In this document: piece by piece, positions 37,019-45,899 of the stretch
How positions within the stretch are numbered: position 1 is the first letter of the stretch
How the letters are laid out: each line of letters opens with the position of its first letter
Program-made: the position numbers and the translations under genes
Assembly (NCBI GenBank): GCA_004210455.1
Contig: SEFA01000024.1
Span: forward strand, 1-64,000
DNA from: Rubrivivax sp.
GTDB lineage: Bacteria; Pseudomonadota; Gammaproteobacteria; Burkholderiales; Burkholderiaceae_C
DNA: 64,000 nt
Reading direction: 5' to 3'
The notes under the pieces: model-generated
What the model was told of the DNA's origin: nothing
The model's input: only the letters and a program-made list of their open reading frames with translations
Database searches by the model: none

Positions 37019-37854
37019 GCGACCTTCCCTCCCGCCACCGCCGCGACGATGTGCCGCTGGAAGAAGGCGTAGAGCACCAGCACCGGCAGCGCCGCGAAGA
37101 CCGCCTGCGCCATCAGGAAGCCCAGCCCCTCGGACTGCGCGAAGTTGGTCTGCGTGGCCGCCAGGCCCAGCGTCAGCGTGTACATCTCGGGGCGGGTCGC
37201 GGAGATCAGCGGCCACAGGTAGTCGTTCCAGGCGGCCAGGAAGCTGAAGATCCCCAGCGTCGCCTGCGCCGGCAGCGTCTGCGGCAGGATCACGCGCCAG
37301 AAGATCTTCCAGCGGGAAGCGTTGTCCATGAGCGCGGCCTCTTCGAGCTCGCGCGGGATCGCCTTGAAGAACTGCGTCATCAGGAACACGCCGAAGGGCG
37401 CCGCGAGGCGCGGCAGGATCAGCCCGGCGTAGCTGTTGTGCAGGCCGAACTCCGCGAAGATGCGGTGCAGCGGGATCACCACCGCGGGCTCCGGCACCGC
37501 CAGGCCCGCGAGCGCCAGCGCGAAGGCGATGCGGCGACCGGGGAACTCGCAGCGCGCGAAGCCGTAGCCGGCCAGCGAGGAGATGAACAGCACCAGCGCC
37601 GTCTGCACCAGGGCGACCACGCAGCTGTTGAGCACCCAGCGGAACACCGCCGGATTGGCGAGGATGTCCGCGTAGTTGCGCAGCGTGAAGGGCGTGGTGA
37701 GGAGGGCGTCGGTGCGCTCCATCAGCACCGCGTTGGACTTCAGCGACAGCGCGAAGACCCACCCGAGCGGCAGCATCCACAGCACCGCGAGCGCGATGGC
37801 GACCCCGAGGAGCGCGCGGTCCCACGGACCGTTCTGCCAGACGCGGGCGCTCAT
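37015..37854 (-). CDS. sugar ABC transporter permease, MalG family
   Basis: The 279-residue permease has six helices and the binding-protein-dependent EAA loop near residue 190 (EEAALMDNASRWKIFWRVILPQTLPA). It overlaps its neighbours by 4 bp on both sides, so the two permeases and the binding protein are made together. It forms the inner-membrane channel with the MalF-type partner. Confidence 0.9.
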   Translation of the reverse strand: MSARVWQNGPWDRALLGVAIALAVLWMLPLGWVFALSLKSNAVLMERTDALLTTPFTLRNYADILANPAVFRWVLNSCVVALVQTALVLFISSLAGYGFARCEFPGRRIAFALALAGLAVPEPAVVIPLHRIFAEFGLHNSYAGLILPRLAAPFGVFLMTQFFKAIPRELEEAALMDNASRWKIFWRVILPQTLPAQATLGIFSFLAAWNDYLWPLISATRPEMYTLTLGLAATQTNFAQSEGLGFLMAQAVFAALPVLVLYAFFQRHIVAAVAGGKVA

Positions 37855-38819
37855 GACTGCGCTCCTTCGCGGCGCTCGGCCCAGCGCTGGAACGAGACCC
37901 CGAGCACCATCAGCACGAACAGGATCTGCGCCGCCGCGGCGGAGTAGCCCAGCGCCCACTGGTCGAAGAGCGCTTCGTAGATGAACATCACCAGCGTGCG
38001 GGTGCTGTTGTTGGGCCCGCCGTTGGTCAGCAGCTGCGCCTGGCCGAAGACCTGCAGCTGACCGATGACCTGGATGATCGCGACCATGATCAGCGTGCGG
38101 CGCAGCGCCGGCAGCGTGATGAAGCGGAAGCTGCGCCAGCGGCTGGCGTTGTCGAGCGCGGCGGCCTCGTAGAGGTCCGGCGGGATCTGCTGCAGCGCGG
38201 CGAGGATCAGCATCATCGGCAGGCCGATGCCCCACCACAGCGTGACCAGCGCGATGAAGGGCAGCGCGAGGGATTCATTGCTCAGCGGCGCGAGGTCCGG
38301 CAGGCCGAAGGCCGAGAGGCTCTGGCTCAGCAGCCCGCGGTCGGGCAGCAGGACCAGGCGCCAGATCAGCGTGACGACCGTCACCGACAGCACGTTGGAC
38401 GCGAAGAAGGTGCCGCGCAGCCAGGCGCCGGTGCGGCCCGGCCGGTTCAGCACCAGCGCGAGCGCCAGGCCCAGGCCGACGAAGGCCGGCGTGCAGATCG
38501 CCGCGAAAAGGATGGTGTTGCGCGCGCTGCGCAGGAAGACCTCGTCGCGCACCAGGTCCAGGAAGTTGGCCAGGCCGACGAACTGGCCCTTGCCGGTCAG
38601 CAGGTCGACGGCGTGGAAGGACAGCCAGAAGCCTTCCAGCACCGGCGCGGCGAGCAGGCCGAGGTAGCAGAGCACGAACGGCGCGATGAAGGCCCAGCCG
38701 ACCCACGCCGGGCCGTCCATCGCGGAGCGGCCCAGTGCGCGGCGCGGCGGCTCGGCACCGGAGACCACCTCGACCACCTCGCCTGCGGCGGCGCCGGCGG
38801 TGAGCGTCGCGGCGCTCAT
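37851..38819 (-). CDS. sugar ABC transporter permease, MalF family
   Basis: This 322-residue permease has an N-terminal cytoplasmic extension of about 40 residues and six helices. The EAA loop is YEAAALDNASRWRSFRFITLPALRRTL. It overlaps the ATPase gene (ATGA at 38816-38819) and the MalG-type gene. It is part of the MalFGK-like importer encoded downstream of the galactose genes. Confidence 0.9.
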   Translation of the reverse strand: MSAATLTAGAAAGEVVEVVSGAEPPRRALGRSAMDGPAWVGWAFIAPFVLCYLGLLAAPVLEGFWLSFHAVDLLTGKGQFVGLANFLDLVRDEVFLRSARNTILFAAICTPAFVGLGLALALVLNRPGRTGAWLRGTFFASNVLSVTVVTLIWRLVLLPDRGLLSQSLSAFGLPDLAPLSNESLALPFIALVTLWWGIGLPMMLILAALQQIPPDLYEAAALDNASRWRSFRFITLPALRRTLIMVAIIQVIGQLQVFGQAQLLTNGGPNNSTRTLVMFIYEALFDQWALGYSAAAAQILFVLMVLGVSFQRWAERREGAQS

Positions 38820-39958
38820 CGGACTTCCGCCGCGGTGGCGCCGGCGAGGAGCGCCTCGACCGGAACGCCGTCCGACGCCGGCTCGGCGTGATACGCCAGG
38901 CCGGCGCCGTCGAAGAGGTGGACCTGCGCCAGGTCGGGACGCAGGCGCACCGTCTCGCCCAACGCGAGCGTGCTGTTCACCGGCACTTCGGACACGACGA
39001 CCGTGCCGTCGCCCAGGCCGACGTGCGCCAGGCTGCGCTCGCCGAGGCGCTCCAGCAGCTCGATGCAGCCGGTGACCGGGCCGTCGGCGGCGAGGCGCAA
39101 GCCCTCGGGCCGCACGCCGACCTCGAGTCGGCCGGCGATCGATGTCGCCGCGATCTGCGTCGTCACCACCGCGCCGCCCGGCAGCCGCACGGCGATGCGG
39201 CCCTGCTGATCGGCCATGCGCTCGACCGGCAGGAAGTTCATCGACGGGCTGCCGACGAAGCCCGCGACGAAGCGCGTGCGCGGGCGTTGATAGATGTCCA
39301 TCGGCGGACCGGCCTGCTCGATGCGGCCGCCGTTGAGCACGACGATGCGGTCGGCCAGCGTCATCGCCTCCACCTGATCGTGGGTGACGAACACCATCGT
39401 CGCGCCCAGCCGCTTGTGCAGCCGGGCCAGTTCGATGCGGGTGCGGTTGCGCAGCTTGGCGTCGAGGTTGGACAGCGGTTCGTCGAAGAGGAAGGCCTTG
39501 GGCTCCTTGACGACGGCGCGCCCGATCGCGACGCGCTGGCGCTGGCCGCCGGACAGTTGCGCCGGGCGGCGCTGCAGCAGCGTGTCGAGTTCCAGCATGC
39601 GCGCGGCGTCCTCGACGCGGCGGCGCACCTCGGCGTCGGCGATGCCGATGTTGCGCAGCCCGAAGGCCATGTTGTCGAACACGCTCATGTGCGGGTAGAG
39701 CGCGTACTGCTGGAACACCATCGCCAGCCCGCGCCGGCCGGGCGGCAGCGCGGTGACGTCCTGGTCGGCGAGCAGGATGCGCCCGCCGGAGACGCTCTCC
39801 AGCCCCGCCAGCATGCGCAGCAGCGTGGACTTGCCGCAGCCCGACGGGCCGAGCAGCACGATGAACTCGCCCGCGCCGATGGTGAGCGAGAAGTCCGGGA
39901 TGATGTCAACGGACCCGTAGCGCTTGGCCACGCTCGAGAACTCAATGCTTGCAGTCAT
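38816..39958 (-). CDS. ugpC: sugar ABC transporter ATPase (UgpC/MalK/MsmX type)
   Basis: The 380-residue protein has Walker A GPSGCGKST, signature LSGGQRQRVAIGRAV, Walker B FLFDEPLSNLD, H-loop FVTHDQVEAMTLADRIVVL and a C-terminal TOBE/regulatory domain. AGGAGACGT precedes ATG 39958. The class powers several family 1 importers and can be shared between systems; here it leads directly into two permeases and a binding protein. The 140-bp gap to the GH5-like gene is the largest within this operon, so an internal promoter is possible. Confidence 0.9.
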   Translation of the reverse strand: MTASIEFSSVAKRYGSVDIIPDFSLTIGAGEFIVLLGPSGCGKSTLLRMLAGLESVSGGRILLADQDVTALPPGRRGLAMVFQQYALYPHMSVFDNMAFGLRNIGIADAEVRRRVEDAARMLELDTLLQRRPAQLSGGQRQRVAIGRAVVKEPKAFLFDEPLSNLDAKLRNRTRIELARLHKRLGATMVFVTHDQVEAMTLADRIVVLNGGRIEQAGPPMDIYQRPRTRFVAGFVGSPSMNFLPVERMADQQGRIAVRLPGGAVVTTQIAATSIAGRLEVGVRPEGLRLAADGPVTGCIELLERLGERSLAHVGLGDGTVVVSEVPVNSTLALGETVRLRPDLAQVHLFDGAGLAYHAEPASDGVPVEALLAGATAAEVR

Positions 39959-40098
39959 ACGTCTCCTGCCCAATTCGGGCGCCCCGCGTCGTTGCAAATC
40001 CTCGCCATAGCGCTGCCATGGCTCCGGTTTGCGCCTAGCGCTGCATCCCGAATTGCAGCACTGGCTCTATTTTTCTGGGGCTGGTTCTTTTGGAATCT

Positions 40099-41184
40099 TC
40101 AGCGTTTGCGGGCGCCATGTTGCCGCAACAGTTCGGCCTCGCGTTCGCGGTACGGCGTGCCGTCGGTGTGCAGCACGTCGTGGAACCAGACCAGCGGCGG
40201 ATCGATGGTGTACGGCTTCTTCCACGAGTCCCACGGCATCTTGGTCTGGCTCTTGCCGTCGACGAAGCCCCAGTTGAGCATGCCGACGTCCTCGCGCCAG
40301 GCGATCGGCAGCGCGACGTCGAAGGTCGAGCCGAGGCTGCGCGCCATGTACTCGGTGCAGATCAGCGGGCGGCCGTAGGCCTGAAGCTGCTTGATGCGGG
40401 ATTCGAGCTTCTCCGGCCAGCTGTAGTCGTGGAAGCTGATGACATCGGAGCCGGCCAGCTGCGCCTTCTGCACCGCGTTCAGTGCGTTGGACTCGGGACC
40501 CCAGTCGTCGCCCAGCCAGACGCCGCTGGTCAGCGGCTGCGAGGGTCTCTGCGCGCGCGCCCAGTCGAAGACCTGCGGGATCAGCTCCGCGACCAGCGCG
40601 ATCTTGTCCTTGGCCTCGCGCGGCAGGTAGTAGCCCATGCCGCCGCCCTGGTTGTCGGGCTCGTTCCAGACGTCCCAGTAGGTGACGCGCGGGTCCTGGC
40701 CGTAGGTCTTGACGATGTCCTCGACGTAGGCGCGCAGCGCGGGCCAGGTCGAGCGGTCGGCGAGCTGCGTCGCGGACGGGCTCTGCACCCAGCCGGAGTT
40801 GTGCACGCCGGGGATAGGCTCGCGCTGCGGGCCCAGCTTCGGATGCGGATCCCAGCAGGAGTCGAACAGCACGAACATCGTCCTGATGCCGTGACGGTCG
40901 GCGATGTCAAGGTACTGGCCGATGCGCGCCTTGAAGCCCGCGGCGTCCTGCGCCCACAGCAGGTCGTGCAGGAAGACGCGCATCGTGTTCATGCCCAGGC
41001 CGGCGGCCCAGCCGAGTTCGAGGTCGATGCGCTCGGCGTCGAAGCTCTCGGCCTGCCACATGGCGAGCTGGTTGATCGCGGAGGCGGGCACGAAGTTGGC
41101 GCCCAGCGACGGCGGCTGCGCCTGGAACCAGGCATGCGCCTGCTCGGGCGTCCAGCGGGCGGGTGCGGAAGTGGAAGTGCTCAT
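40099..41184 (-). CDS. GH5-like cellulase-family glycoside hydrolase
   Basis: The 361-residue TIM-barrel protein has the acid/base in TYWDVWNEPDN and the nucleophile in RPLICTEYMARS, in the order expected for clan GH-A (GH5 and relatives). There is no signal peptide, so it should act in the cytoplasm on imported oligosaccharides. The start overlaps the galM stop (ATGA). Proteins of this type are often annotated as 1,4-beta-xylosidase or cellulase; within this operon a beta-galactosidic or arabinosidic substrate is more likely, but I cannot tell from sequence. Confidence 0.8.
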   Translation of the reverse strand: MSTSTSAPARWTPEQAHAWFQAQPPSLGANFVPASAINQLAMWQAESFDAERIDLELGWAAGLGMNTMRVFLHDLLWAQDAAGFKARIGQYLDIADRHGIRTMFVLFDSCWDPHPKLGPQREPIPGVHNSGWVQSPSATQLADRSTWPALRAYVEDIVKTYGQDPRVTYWDVWNEPDNQGGGMGYYLPREAKDKIALVAELIPQVFDWARAQRPSQPLTSGVWLGDDWGPESNALNAVQKAQLAGSDVISFHDYSWPEKLESRIKQLQAYGRPLICTEYMARSLGSTFDVALPIAWREDVGMLNWGFVDGKSQTKMPWDSWKKPYTIDPPLVWFHDVLHTDGTPYREREAELLRQHGARKR

Positions 41185-42248
41185 GGTCTTGTCTTCGGGG
41201 TGAAGCGGTAGGTCAGGCGATGGCGATAGACCTCGCCCGGGCGCAGCACGGCATCAAGCTGCGGCCATTCGGGATGGTGGGGGCTGTCCGGCAGCGCCTC
41301 GGGCTCGATCGCAAGCCCGCCGTGCTTGATGTGCGGACGGCCGTGGCGGTCGGGCGTCTGGGGCAGGAACTCGCCGGCGTAGAACTGCAGGCCGGGCGCG
41401 TCGCTGTGCAGCGCGAGTGTCAGGCGGCCGTCGCCGGAACGCAGCACGGCGGCGGCGCTCTCGCCCTCCGGCGCGTCGATCAACCAGCAATGATCGTGGC
41501 AGGCCGGTTGCACATCGAGTCGGCGCAGCGCCTCGAGCGCGTCGCCGATGCGGCGCGGCTCGCGGAAGTCGAAGGGCGTGCCGGCGACGTCCTGCTGCTC
41601 GCCCGTCGGGATCAGGTCGGCGCGTACCGGCAGGTAGCGGCTGCCCGCGATCTGCAACTGCTGGTCGAGGATCTGGCGATCCGGCCCGTCGAGGTTGAAG
41701 TAGGCGTGGCTGCTGAGGTTCACCAGCGTCGGCGCGTCGGAGCGGGCCTCGAAGCTCACGCTGACGGTGAGCGGCGCCTCGACGCGGTAGGTCACGCGGA
41801 CGTCCAATCGGCCGGGATAGCCCTGGTCACCGTCTTCCGAGCACAGCGTCAGTTCCAGCGTCTGCTCATCCTGATGCGCCACGTCCCAGACCTTGCGGTG
41901 GAAACCGACTGGGCCGCCGTGCAGTTGGTTCGGGCCCTCGTTCGCGTCGAGCGCGAAGCGCCGGCCGTCGAGCTCGAACGACGCACCCGCGATGCGGTTG
42001 GCGTAGCGCCCGACCACGGCGCCGAGGTAACCCGGCTGGCGGAGGTAATCGTCCGGTGTCTCGTACCCGAGCAGGACTTCGCGTTGCTGACGTTCCCCAC
42101 CTTCCGGCCCGTCCTGCCGGTCCTGTCCGTCCTGCCCGTCCTGCCCGTGCAACGGGACGATGCAGGACATCCACGATGCGCCGGCGTCGGTGACGGTGAT
42201 GCGCAGGCCGTCGGGCGAGCGCAGCTCGAAGGTCTTGAGCGCGCTCAT
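41181..42248 (-). CDS. galM: aldose 1-epimerase (galactose mutarotase)
   Basis: The 355-residue protein has GalM motifs: YETPDDYLRQPGYLGAVVGRYANRIAGASFELDG, NEGPNQLHGGPVGFHRKVWD, LSSHAYFNLDG and GLAIEPEALPDSPHHPEWP. It interconverts alpha- and beta-galactose for GalK. Near residue 35 a Gly-Gln-Asp repeat (GQDGQDGQDRQDG) is encoded by four copies of a 9-bp unit at 42110-42145, an insertion unusual for the family. It overlaps galK and the GH5-like gene by 4 bp each. Confidence 0.92.
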   Translation of the reverse strand: MSALKTFELRSPDGLRITVTDAGASWMSCIVPLHGQDGQDGQDRQDGPEGGERQQREVLLGYETPDDYLRQPGYLGAVVGRYANRIAGASFELDGRRFALDANEGPNQLHGGPVGFHRKVWDVAHQDEQTLELTLCSEDGDQGYPGRLDVRVTYRVEAPLTVSVSFEARSDAPTLVNLSSHAYFNLDGPDRQILDQQLQIAGSRYLPVRADLIPTGEQQDVAGTPFDFREPRRIGDALEALRRLDVQPACHDHCWLIDAPEGESAAAVLRSGDGRLTLALHSDAPGLQFYAGEFLPQTPDRHGRPHIKHGGLAIEPEALPDSPHHPEWPQLDAVLRPGEVYRHRLTYRFTPKTRP

Positions 42249-43438
42249 GCCAGCACTCCCGCGCCGTCGGAAGCGGCACAGACGTGGACCTCCGCCGCGC
42301 GGCCGTCCGGCGACCGGTAGCCGCGTTCGACGGCGACGCGGATCTCGTCGACCAACGCGCGCGGTGCGAGCGCGATGACGCAGCCGCCGAAGCCGCCGCC
42401 GGTCATGCGCGCACCGCCGTGGTCGCCGATGACATCCTGCATCAACGCGGCCAGCGCATCGATCGGGGGAACGGTGATCTCGAAGTCGTCGCGCATGGAC
42501 CAGTGGGACTCGCGCATCAGGTGTCCGATCGCGGCGAGGTCGCCGCGCATCAGCGCGTCGGCCAGGCCGGCGCAGCGGCGGCTGTCCCAGATGATGTGCC
42601 GGGCGCGGCGGCGGACGACAGGATCGAGCTGGCCCGCGCGGTGCGACCACAGCGCATCGTCGACGTCGCGCAACGCCGTCACGCCCAGACCCTTGGCCGC
42701 AGCCTCGCATTGCTGGCGGCGCAGGTTGTATTCGCTGTCGACGAGGCCGCGCTGGATCTTCGAATCGACCACCAGCACCGCGATATCCGCAGGCATCGGG
42801 ATCGGTCGGACCGCCAGGCTTCGGCAGTCCATCAGCAGCGCATGGCCCTTCACGCCAAGCGACGAGGACAGCTGGTCCAGCACGCCGCAGCGGCAGCCGG
42901 CGTAGACGTTCTCGGCGCGCTGGCCGGCAAGCGCCATCGTCGTGGGCGGCAAGGACCAGCCGTTCAACGCGGAGAAGGCGTGGCCGATCGCCATCTCCAG
43001 CGAGGCCGACGAACTCAGCCCCGCGCCCTGCGGCACGTTGCCCGCGATGGACAGCGTCGCGCCGCCGACGGCGTGCCCCTGTTCGCGCAGCACGGCGACC
43101 ATGCCCTGGACATAGCGCAGCCACTGCGGGCTGGCGGCGACGTCCGTCGCGTCGCCGATGCGGAAGCGGCCGCGGGCGCCGTCGCCCGGACCGCCCGCCT
43201 CGGCAGGCAGGTCGCAGGCGAGGACCTCGATGACATCGTCGTCGCGGTGCGCCGCGGCCACGACGGTGTCGCGGTCGATCGCGCAAGGCATCGCGAAGCC
43301 CTCGTTGTAGTCGGTGTGCTCGCCGATCAGGTTGACGCGCGCCGGCGCGCGGCTCAGGCGCTCCGGCGACTGGCCGAACGCGCGCTCGAATCCTTGCACC
43401 GCGCGTTCACGCGGTGTCGCTTGACGATCCTGGCTCAT
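42245..43438 (-). CDS. galK: galactokinase
   Basis: The 397-residue GHMP kinase has the galactokinase signature [18 protein letters not shown] near residue 35, the ATP loop [21 protein letters not shown] and the C-terminal [17 protein letters not shown]. It phosphorylates alpha-D-galactose to galactose 1-phosphate for GalT (Leloir pathway). It overlaps galT and galM by 4 bp each, so the three are translationally coupled. Confidence 0.95.
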   Translation of the reverse strand: MSQDRQATPRERAVQGFERAFGQSPERLSRAPARVNLIGEHTDYNEGFAMPCAIDRDTVVAAAHRDDDVIEVLACDLPAEAGGPGDGARGRFRIGDATDVAASPQWLRYVQGMVAVLREQGHAVGGATLSIAGNVPQGAGLSSSASLEMAIGHAFSALNGWSLPPTTMALAGQRAENVYAGCRCGVLDQLSSSLGVKGHALLMDCRSLAVRPIPMPADIAVLVVDSKIQRGLVDSEYNLRRQQCEAAAKGLGVTALRDVDDALWSHRAGQLDPVVRRRARHIIWDSRRCAGLADALMRGDLAAIGHLMRESHWSMRDDFEITVPPIDALAALMQDVIGDHGGARMTGGGFGGCVIALAPRALVDEIRVAVERGYRSPDGRAAEVHVCAASDGAGVLA

Positions 43439-44589
43439 GCGCCCTCCGCCTGCGCGGCGCCGCGGCCGAGCGGTTTCGCCTGCCGGTAATGCACCGTGTC
43501 GCTGGCCTCGCGCAGCCGCTGCGCGGCGGTTTCCGGGGTGAGGTCGCGCTGCGCTTCGCCGAGCATCTCGAAGCCGACCATGAACTTGCGCACCGTCGCC
43601 GAACGCAGCAGCGGCGGATAGAAATGCGCGTGCAGCTGCCAATGGCGGTTGGCGGCGTCGTCCGGCTGGCCAGCGCCATGCGGCGCGCCGTGCCAGCCCA
43701 TCGAATACGGGAACGAGCACTGGAACAGGTTGTCGTAGCGCGTCGTGAGGCGCCGCACCGCGACCGCGAGATCCTCGGCCTGCGCCGGTGTCATCGCGTC
43801 GAGGCGCAGCGTCGGCGCCTTGGGCAGCAGCAGGGTCTCGAACGGCCACGCGGCCCAGTACGGCACGACGGCGACCCAGTGTTCGGTCTCGACGACCACG
43901 CGTTCGCCCGCGGCGAGCTCATCGCGGACATAACGCACCAGCAGGGGTTCGCCGTGGCGATCGAGGTAGTTGCGCTGATGCGCATCGGCGAGCACAGCCT
44001 CGTCGGGCAGCTGGTCCAGGCCCCAGATCTGGCCGTGGGGATGCGGGTTGGAGCAACCCATCGCCGCGCCCTTGTTCTCGAAGACCTGCACCCAGCGGTG
44101 GCGTGCGCCCATGTCGGCGGACTGGTCCATCCACGCCTGGACGACGGCGCGCAACTCGGGGAAGTCGAGCTCAGGCAGCGTGCGGGCATGGTCCGGGGAG
44201 AAGCACAGCACGCGGCACTCGCCGGCGACGGGCATCGCCTGCAGGAGATCCGCGCCCGCGTCATCGGCGACGGCGAGGCGCGCTTCATCGCCCCGCGCCG
44301 GCTGCAGCGCCGCGAAGTCGTTCGTGAAGACGAAAGTGCCGGTGTAGTCCGGGTTGCGCTGGCCGTTCGCGCGGACATTGCCGGCGCACAGATGGCAGCT
44401 CGGGTCGTGGCGGGGCAGCGGCGTCTCGTCGAGCGACTCCTGCGCGCCCAACCAGGGCCGCTGCGTGCGATGCGGAGAGACCAGCACGTGACGGCCGGTC
44501 AGCGGATTGCGGCGGCGATGGACGCGGCCGGGGGCATCAGCGGAGGTGGCGGTCTCGGCGCCTCGCCCGTCGTGGTGTGCGGGGTTCAT
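43435..44589 (-). CDS. galT: galactose-1-phosphate uridylyltransferase
   Basis: The protein has 384 residues from ATG 44589 (starts at 44604 and 44598 are also in frame). Zinc-site CHLCAGN, the active-site [11 protein letters not shown] and [26 protein letters not shown] are those of GalT. It exchanges UMP between UDP-glucose and galactose 1-phosphate. It is the first gene of the long minus-strand operon galT-galK-galM-GH5-ABC importer. The candidate operator lies directly before it, and a GATAAT hexamer (44602-44597) sits so close that the message could be nearly leaderless. galE was not seen in the window. Confidence 0.95.
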   Translation of the reverse strand: MNPAHHDGRGAETATSADAPGRVHRRRNPLTGRHVLVSPHRTQRPWLGAQESLDETPLPRHDPSCHLCAGNVRANGQRNPDYTGTFVFTNDFAALQPARGDEARLAVADDAGADLLQAMPVAGECRVLCFSPDHARTLPELDFPELRAVVQAWMDQSADMGARHRWVQVFENKGAAMGCSNPHPHGQIWGLDQLPDEAVLADAHQRNYLDRHGEPLLVRYVRDELAAGERVVVETEHWVAVVPYWAAWPFETLLLPKAPTLRLDAMTPAQAEDLAVAVRRLTTRYDNLFQCSFPYSMGWHGAPHGAGQPDDAANRHWQLHAHFYPPLLRSATVRKFMVGFEMLGEAQRDLTPETAAQRLREASDTVHYRQAKPLGRGAAQAEGA

Positions 44590-44595
44590 GGCCAC

Positions 44596-44623
44596 CATTA
44601 TCACGAACTTGTTTGTTATTAAT
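44596..44623. promoter_or_regulatory. candidate operator in the galT - regulator intergenic region
   Basis: The right arm TTGTTATTAAT (44613-44623) matches the repeat at 45805-45815 at 10 of 11 positions; the left arm (44596-44606) is degenerate (5 of 11). It lies 7-34 bp upstream of the galT start, where binding would block or touch the promoter, and 119 bp before the regulator gene. Confidence 0.55.
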
Positions 44624-44741
44624 GATCCGTCTTTACCCTAGGGACGGCCCGCGGCCCCAGGGAAGCGGAGGGCTATCCCATAAACTCCCGAATCCGTCGG
44701 GTCCAAACGTTGACCCGAGACGAGCACACGAGGGGACGCGC

Positions 44742-45749
44742 ATGGTGGAGGTCTCGGGCAGCCGGGTCTTGATGGTCGAGGGGGACGCGGCATTGGCCGT
44801 GGCCAAGGCCTTGGCGTCGGACACGCGACAGGCGATGCTGGGCCTGCTCACCCACCAGGTGCTGAACGTCTCCGAACTGGCCGGTGCCATGAACCTGCCG
44901 CACTCGACGGTGAGCTTCAACATCAACCAGCTGCAGGCGGTCGGCCTCGTCTCGGTCGAGGTGGAGCCCGGCACGCGCGGCCAGCAGAAGCTGTGCTCCA
45001 AACGCTACGACGAGGTGCGCCTGCGCCTGCCCGGCGCGGCGATCGAATCGCGGCCCAACGTCATCTCGATCAGCATGCCGATCGGCAGCTACCGCCATGT
45101 CGAGGCCAAGCCCACCTGCGGCCTGGTCAGCGAGAGCAAGATCATCGGCATGCTGGACGACTCGCGCTCGTTCTTCGAGCCCGAGCACGTCTACGCGCAA
45201 CTGCTGTGGTTCGGCGGCTCGGGCTACGTGGACTACGCCTTCCCGAACAACCTGCCCTACGGCGCGGTACCCAGCCACCTCGAGCTGTCGATGGAGATCT
45301 GCTCCGAGGCGCCGCAGTTCAACGAGGACTTCCCGTCCGACATCACGCTCTGGATCAACGACCGGGAGATCGGCACCTGGACCAGCCCCGGCGACTACGG
45401 CGGCAAGCCCTCGCTGCTGATGCCGAGCTGGTGGCAGGTGGACCGCACGACCCACGGCCTGCTCAAGCAGTGGAGCGTGGGGGAGAAGGGCTCGATGATC
45501 GACGGCGTGGCGCTGGGCGCGGTCAAGATCGGCGACCTGGACCTGCCGCAGACCAACCACATCAAGGTCAGGCTGGGCATCAAGGACGACGCCCGCAACC
45601 GCGGCGGCCTCAACCTGTTCGGCCGCAAGTTCGGCAACTACCCGCAGGACATCGTCATGCGGATCGCGTTCGACTTCCCGCGCGGGCACGGCCCCGACGC
45701 GGTGGGCGCCGACGCTTCGGCATCGCCGAGACCGCGCGAGATGCGCTGA
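44742..45749 (+). CDS. ArsR-like winged-helix regulator with large C-terminal sensor domain
   Basis: The protein has 335 residues from ATG 44742 (GAGGGGACGCG upstream). The N-terminal 95 residues form an ArsR/GntR-like winged helix: ALASDTRQAMLGLLTHQVLNVSELAGAMNLPHSTVSFNINQLQAVGLVSVEVEPGTRG. The remaining 240 residues are beta-rich and tryptophan-containing (LLWFGGSGYVDYAFPNNLPYGAVPSHLELSMEIC, DITLWINDREIGTWTSPGDYGG), perhaps a sugar-sensing sandwich. This is much longer than ordinary metal-sensing ArsR proteins (about 100 residues), and no metal-binding cysteine box is evident. It is divergent from galT and followed by GH43 and GH93-like lipoprotein genes, so it is probably the sugar-responsive regulator of the locus. 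Confidence 0.75.
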   Translation: MVEVSGSRVLMVEGDAALAVAKALASDTRQAMLGLLTHQVLNVSELAGAMNLPHSTVSFNINQLQAVGLVSVEVEPGTRGQQKLCSKRYDEVRLRLPGAAIESRPNVISISMPIGSYRHVEAKPTCGLVSESKIIGMLDDSRSFFEPEHVYAQLLWFGGSGYVDYAFPNNLPYGAVPSHLELSMEICSEAPQFNEDFPSDITLWINDREIGTWTSPGDYGGKPSLLMPSWWQVDRTTHGLLKQWSVGEKGSMIDGVALGAVKIGDLDLPQTNHIKVRLGIKDDARNRGGLNLFGRKFGNYPQDIVMRIAFDFPRGHGPDAVGADASASPRPREMR

Positions 45750-45787
45750 GCGACCCGGGCGCTGCGGCGCCGACTTTCAAGACGCTC

Positions 45788-45815
45788 GTTAGTAACAAAC
45801 ATACTTGTTATTAAC
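45788..45815. promoter_or_regulatory. 28-bp inverted repeat, best candidate operator of the ArsR-like regulator
   Basis: GTTAGTAACAA (45788-45798), 6-bp spacer, TTGTTATTAAC (45805-45815): arms of 11 bp with 10 matches. It lies between the regulator gene and the GH43 lipoprotein gene, 85 bp before the latter. Similar sites precede galT and the TonB receptor. Confidence 0.65.
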
Positions 45816-45899
45816 GACCGATCCGGTCTACCATCCGCGCCGATCCCACCCGGGGCGCGGCATGAGGCCACGCCGATGCGGCGGGACAGGAGACCTCCC

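Noticed and set aside
44742..45749. Metal-sensing ArsR/SmtB repressor
   Set aside because: Protein is three times too long, has no cysteine metal box and is surrounded by sugar genes.
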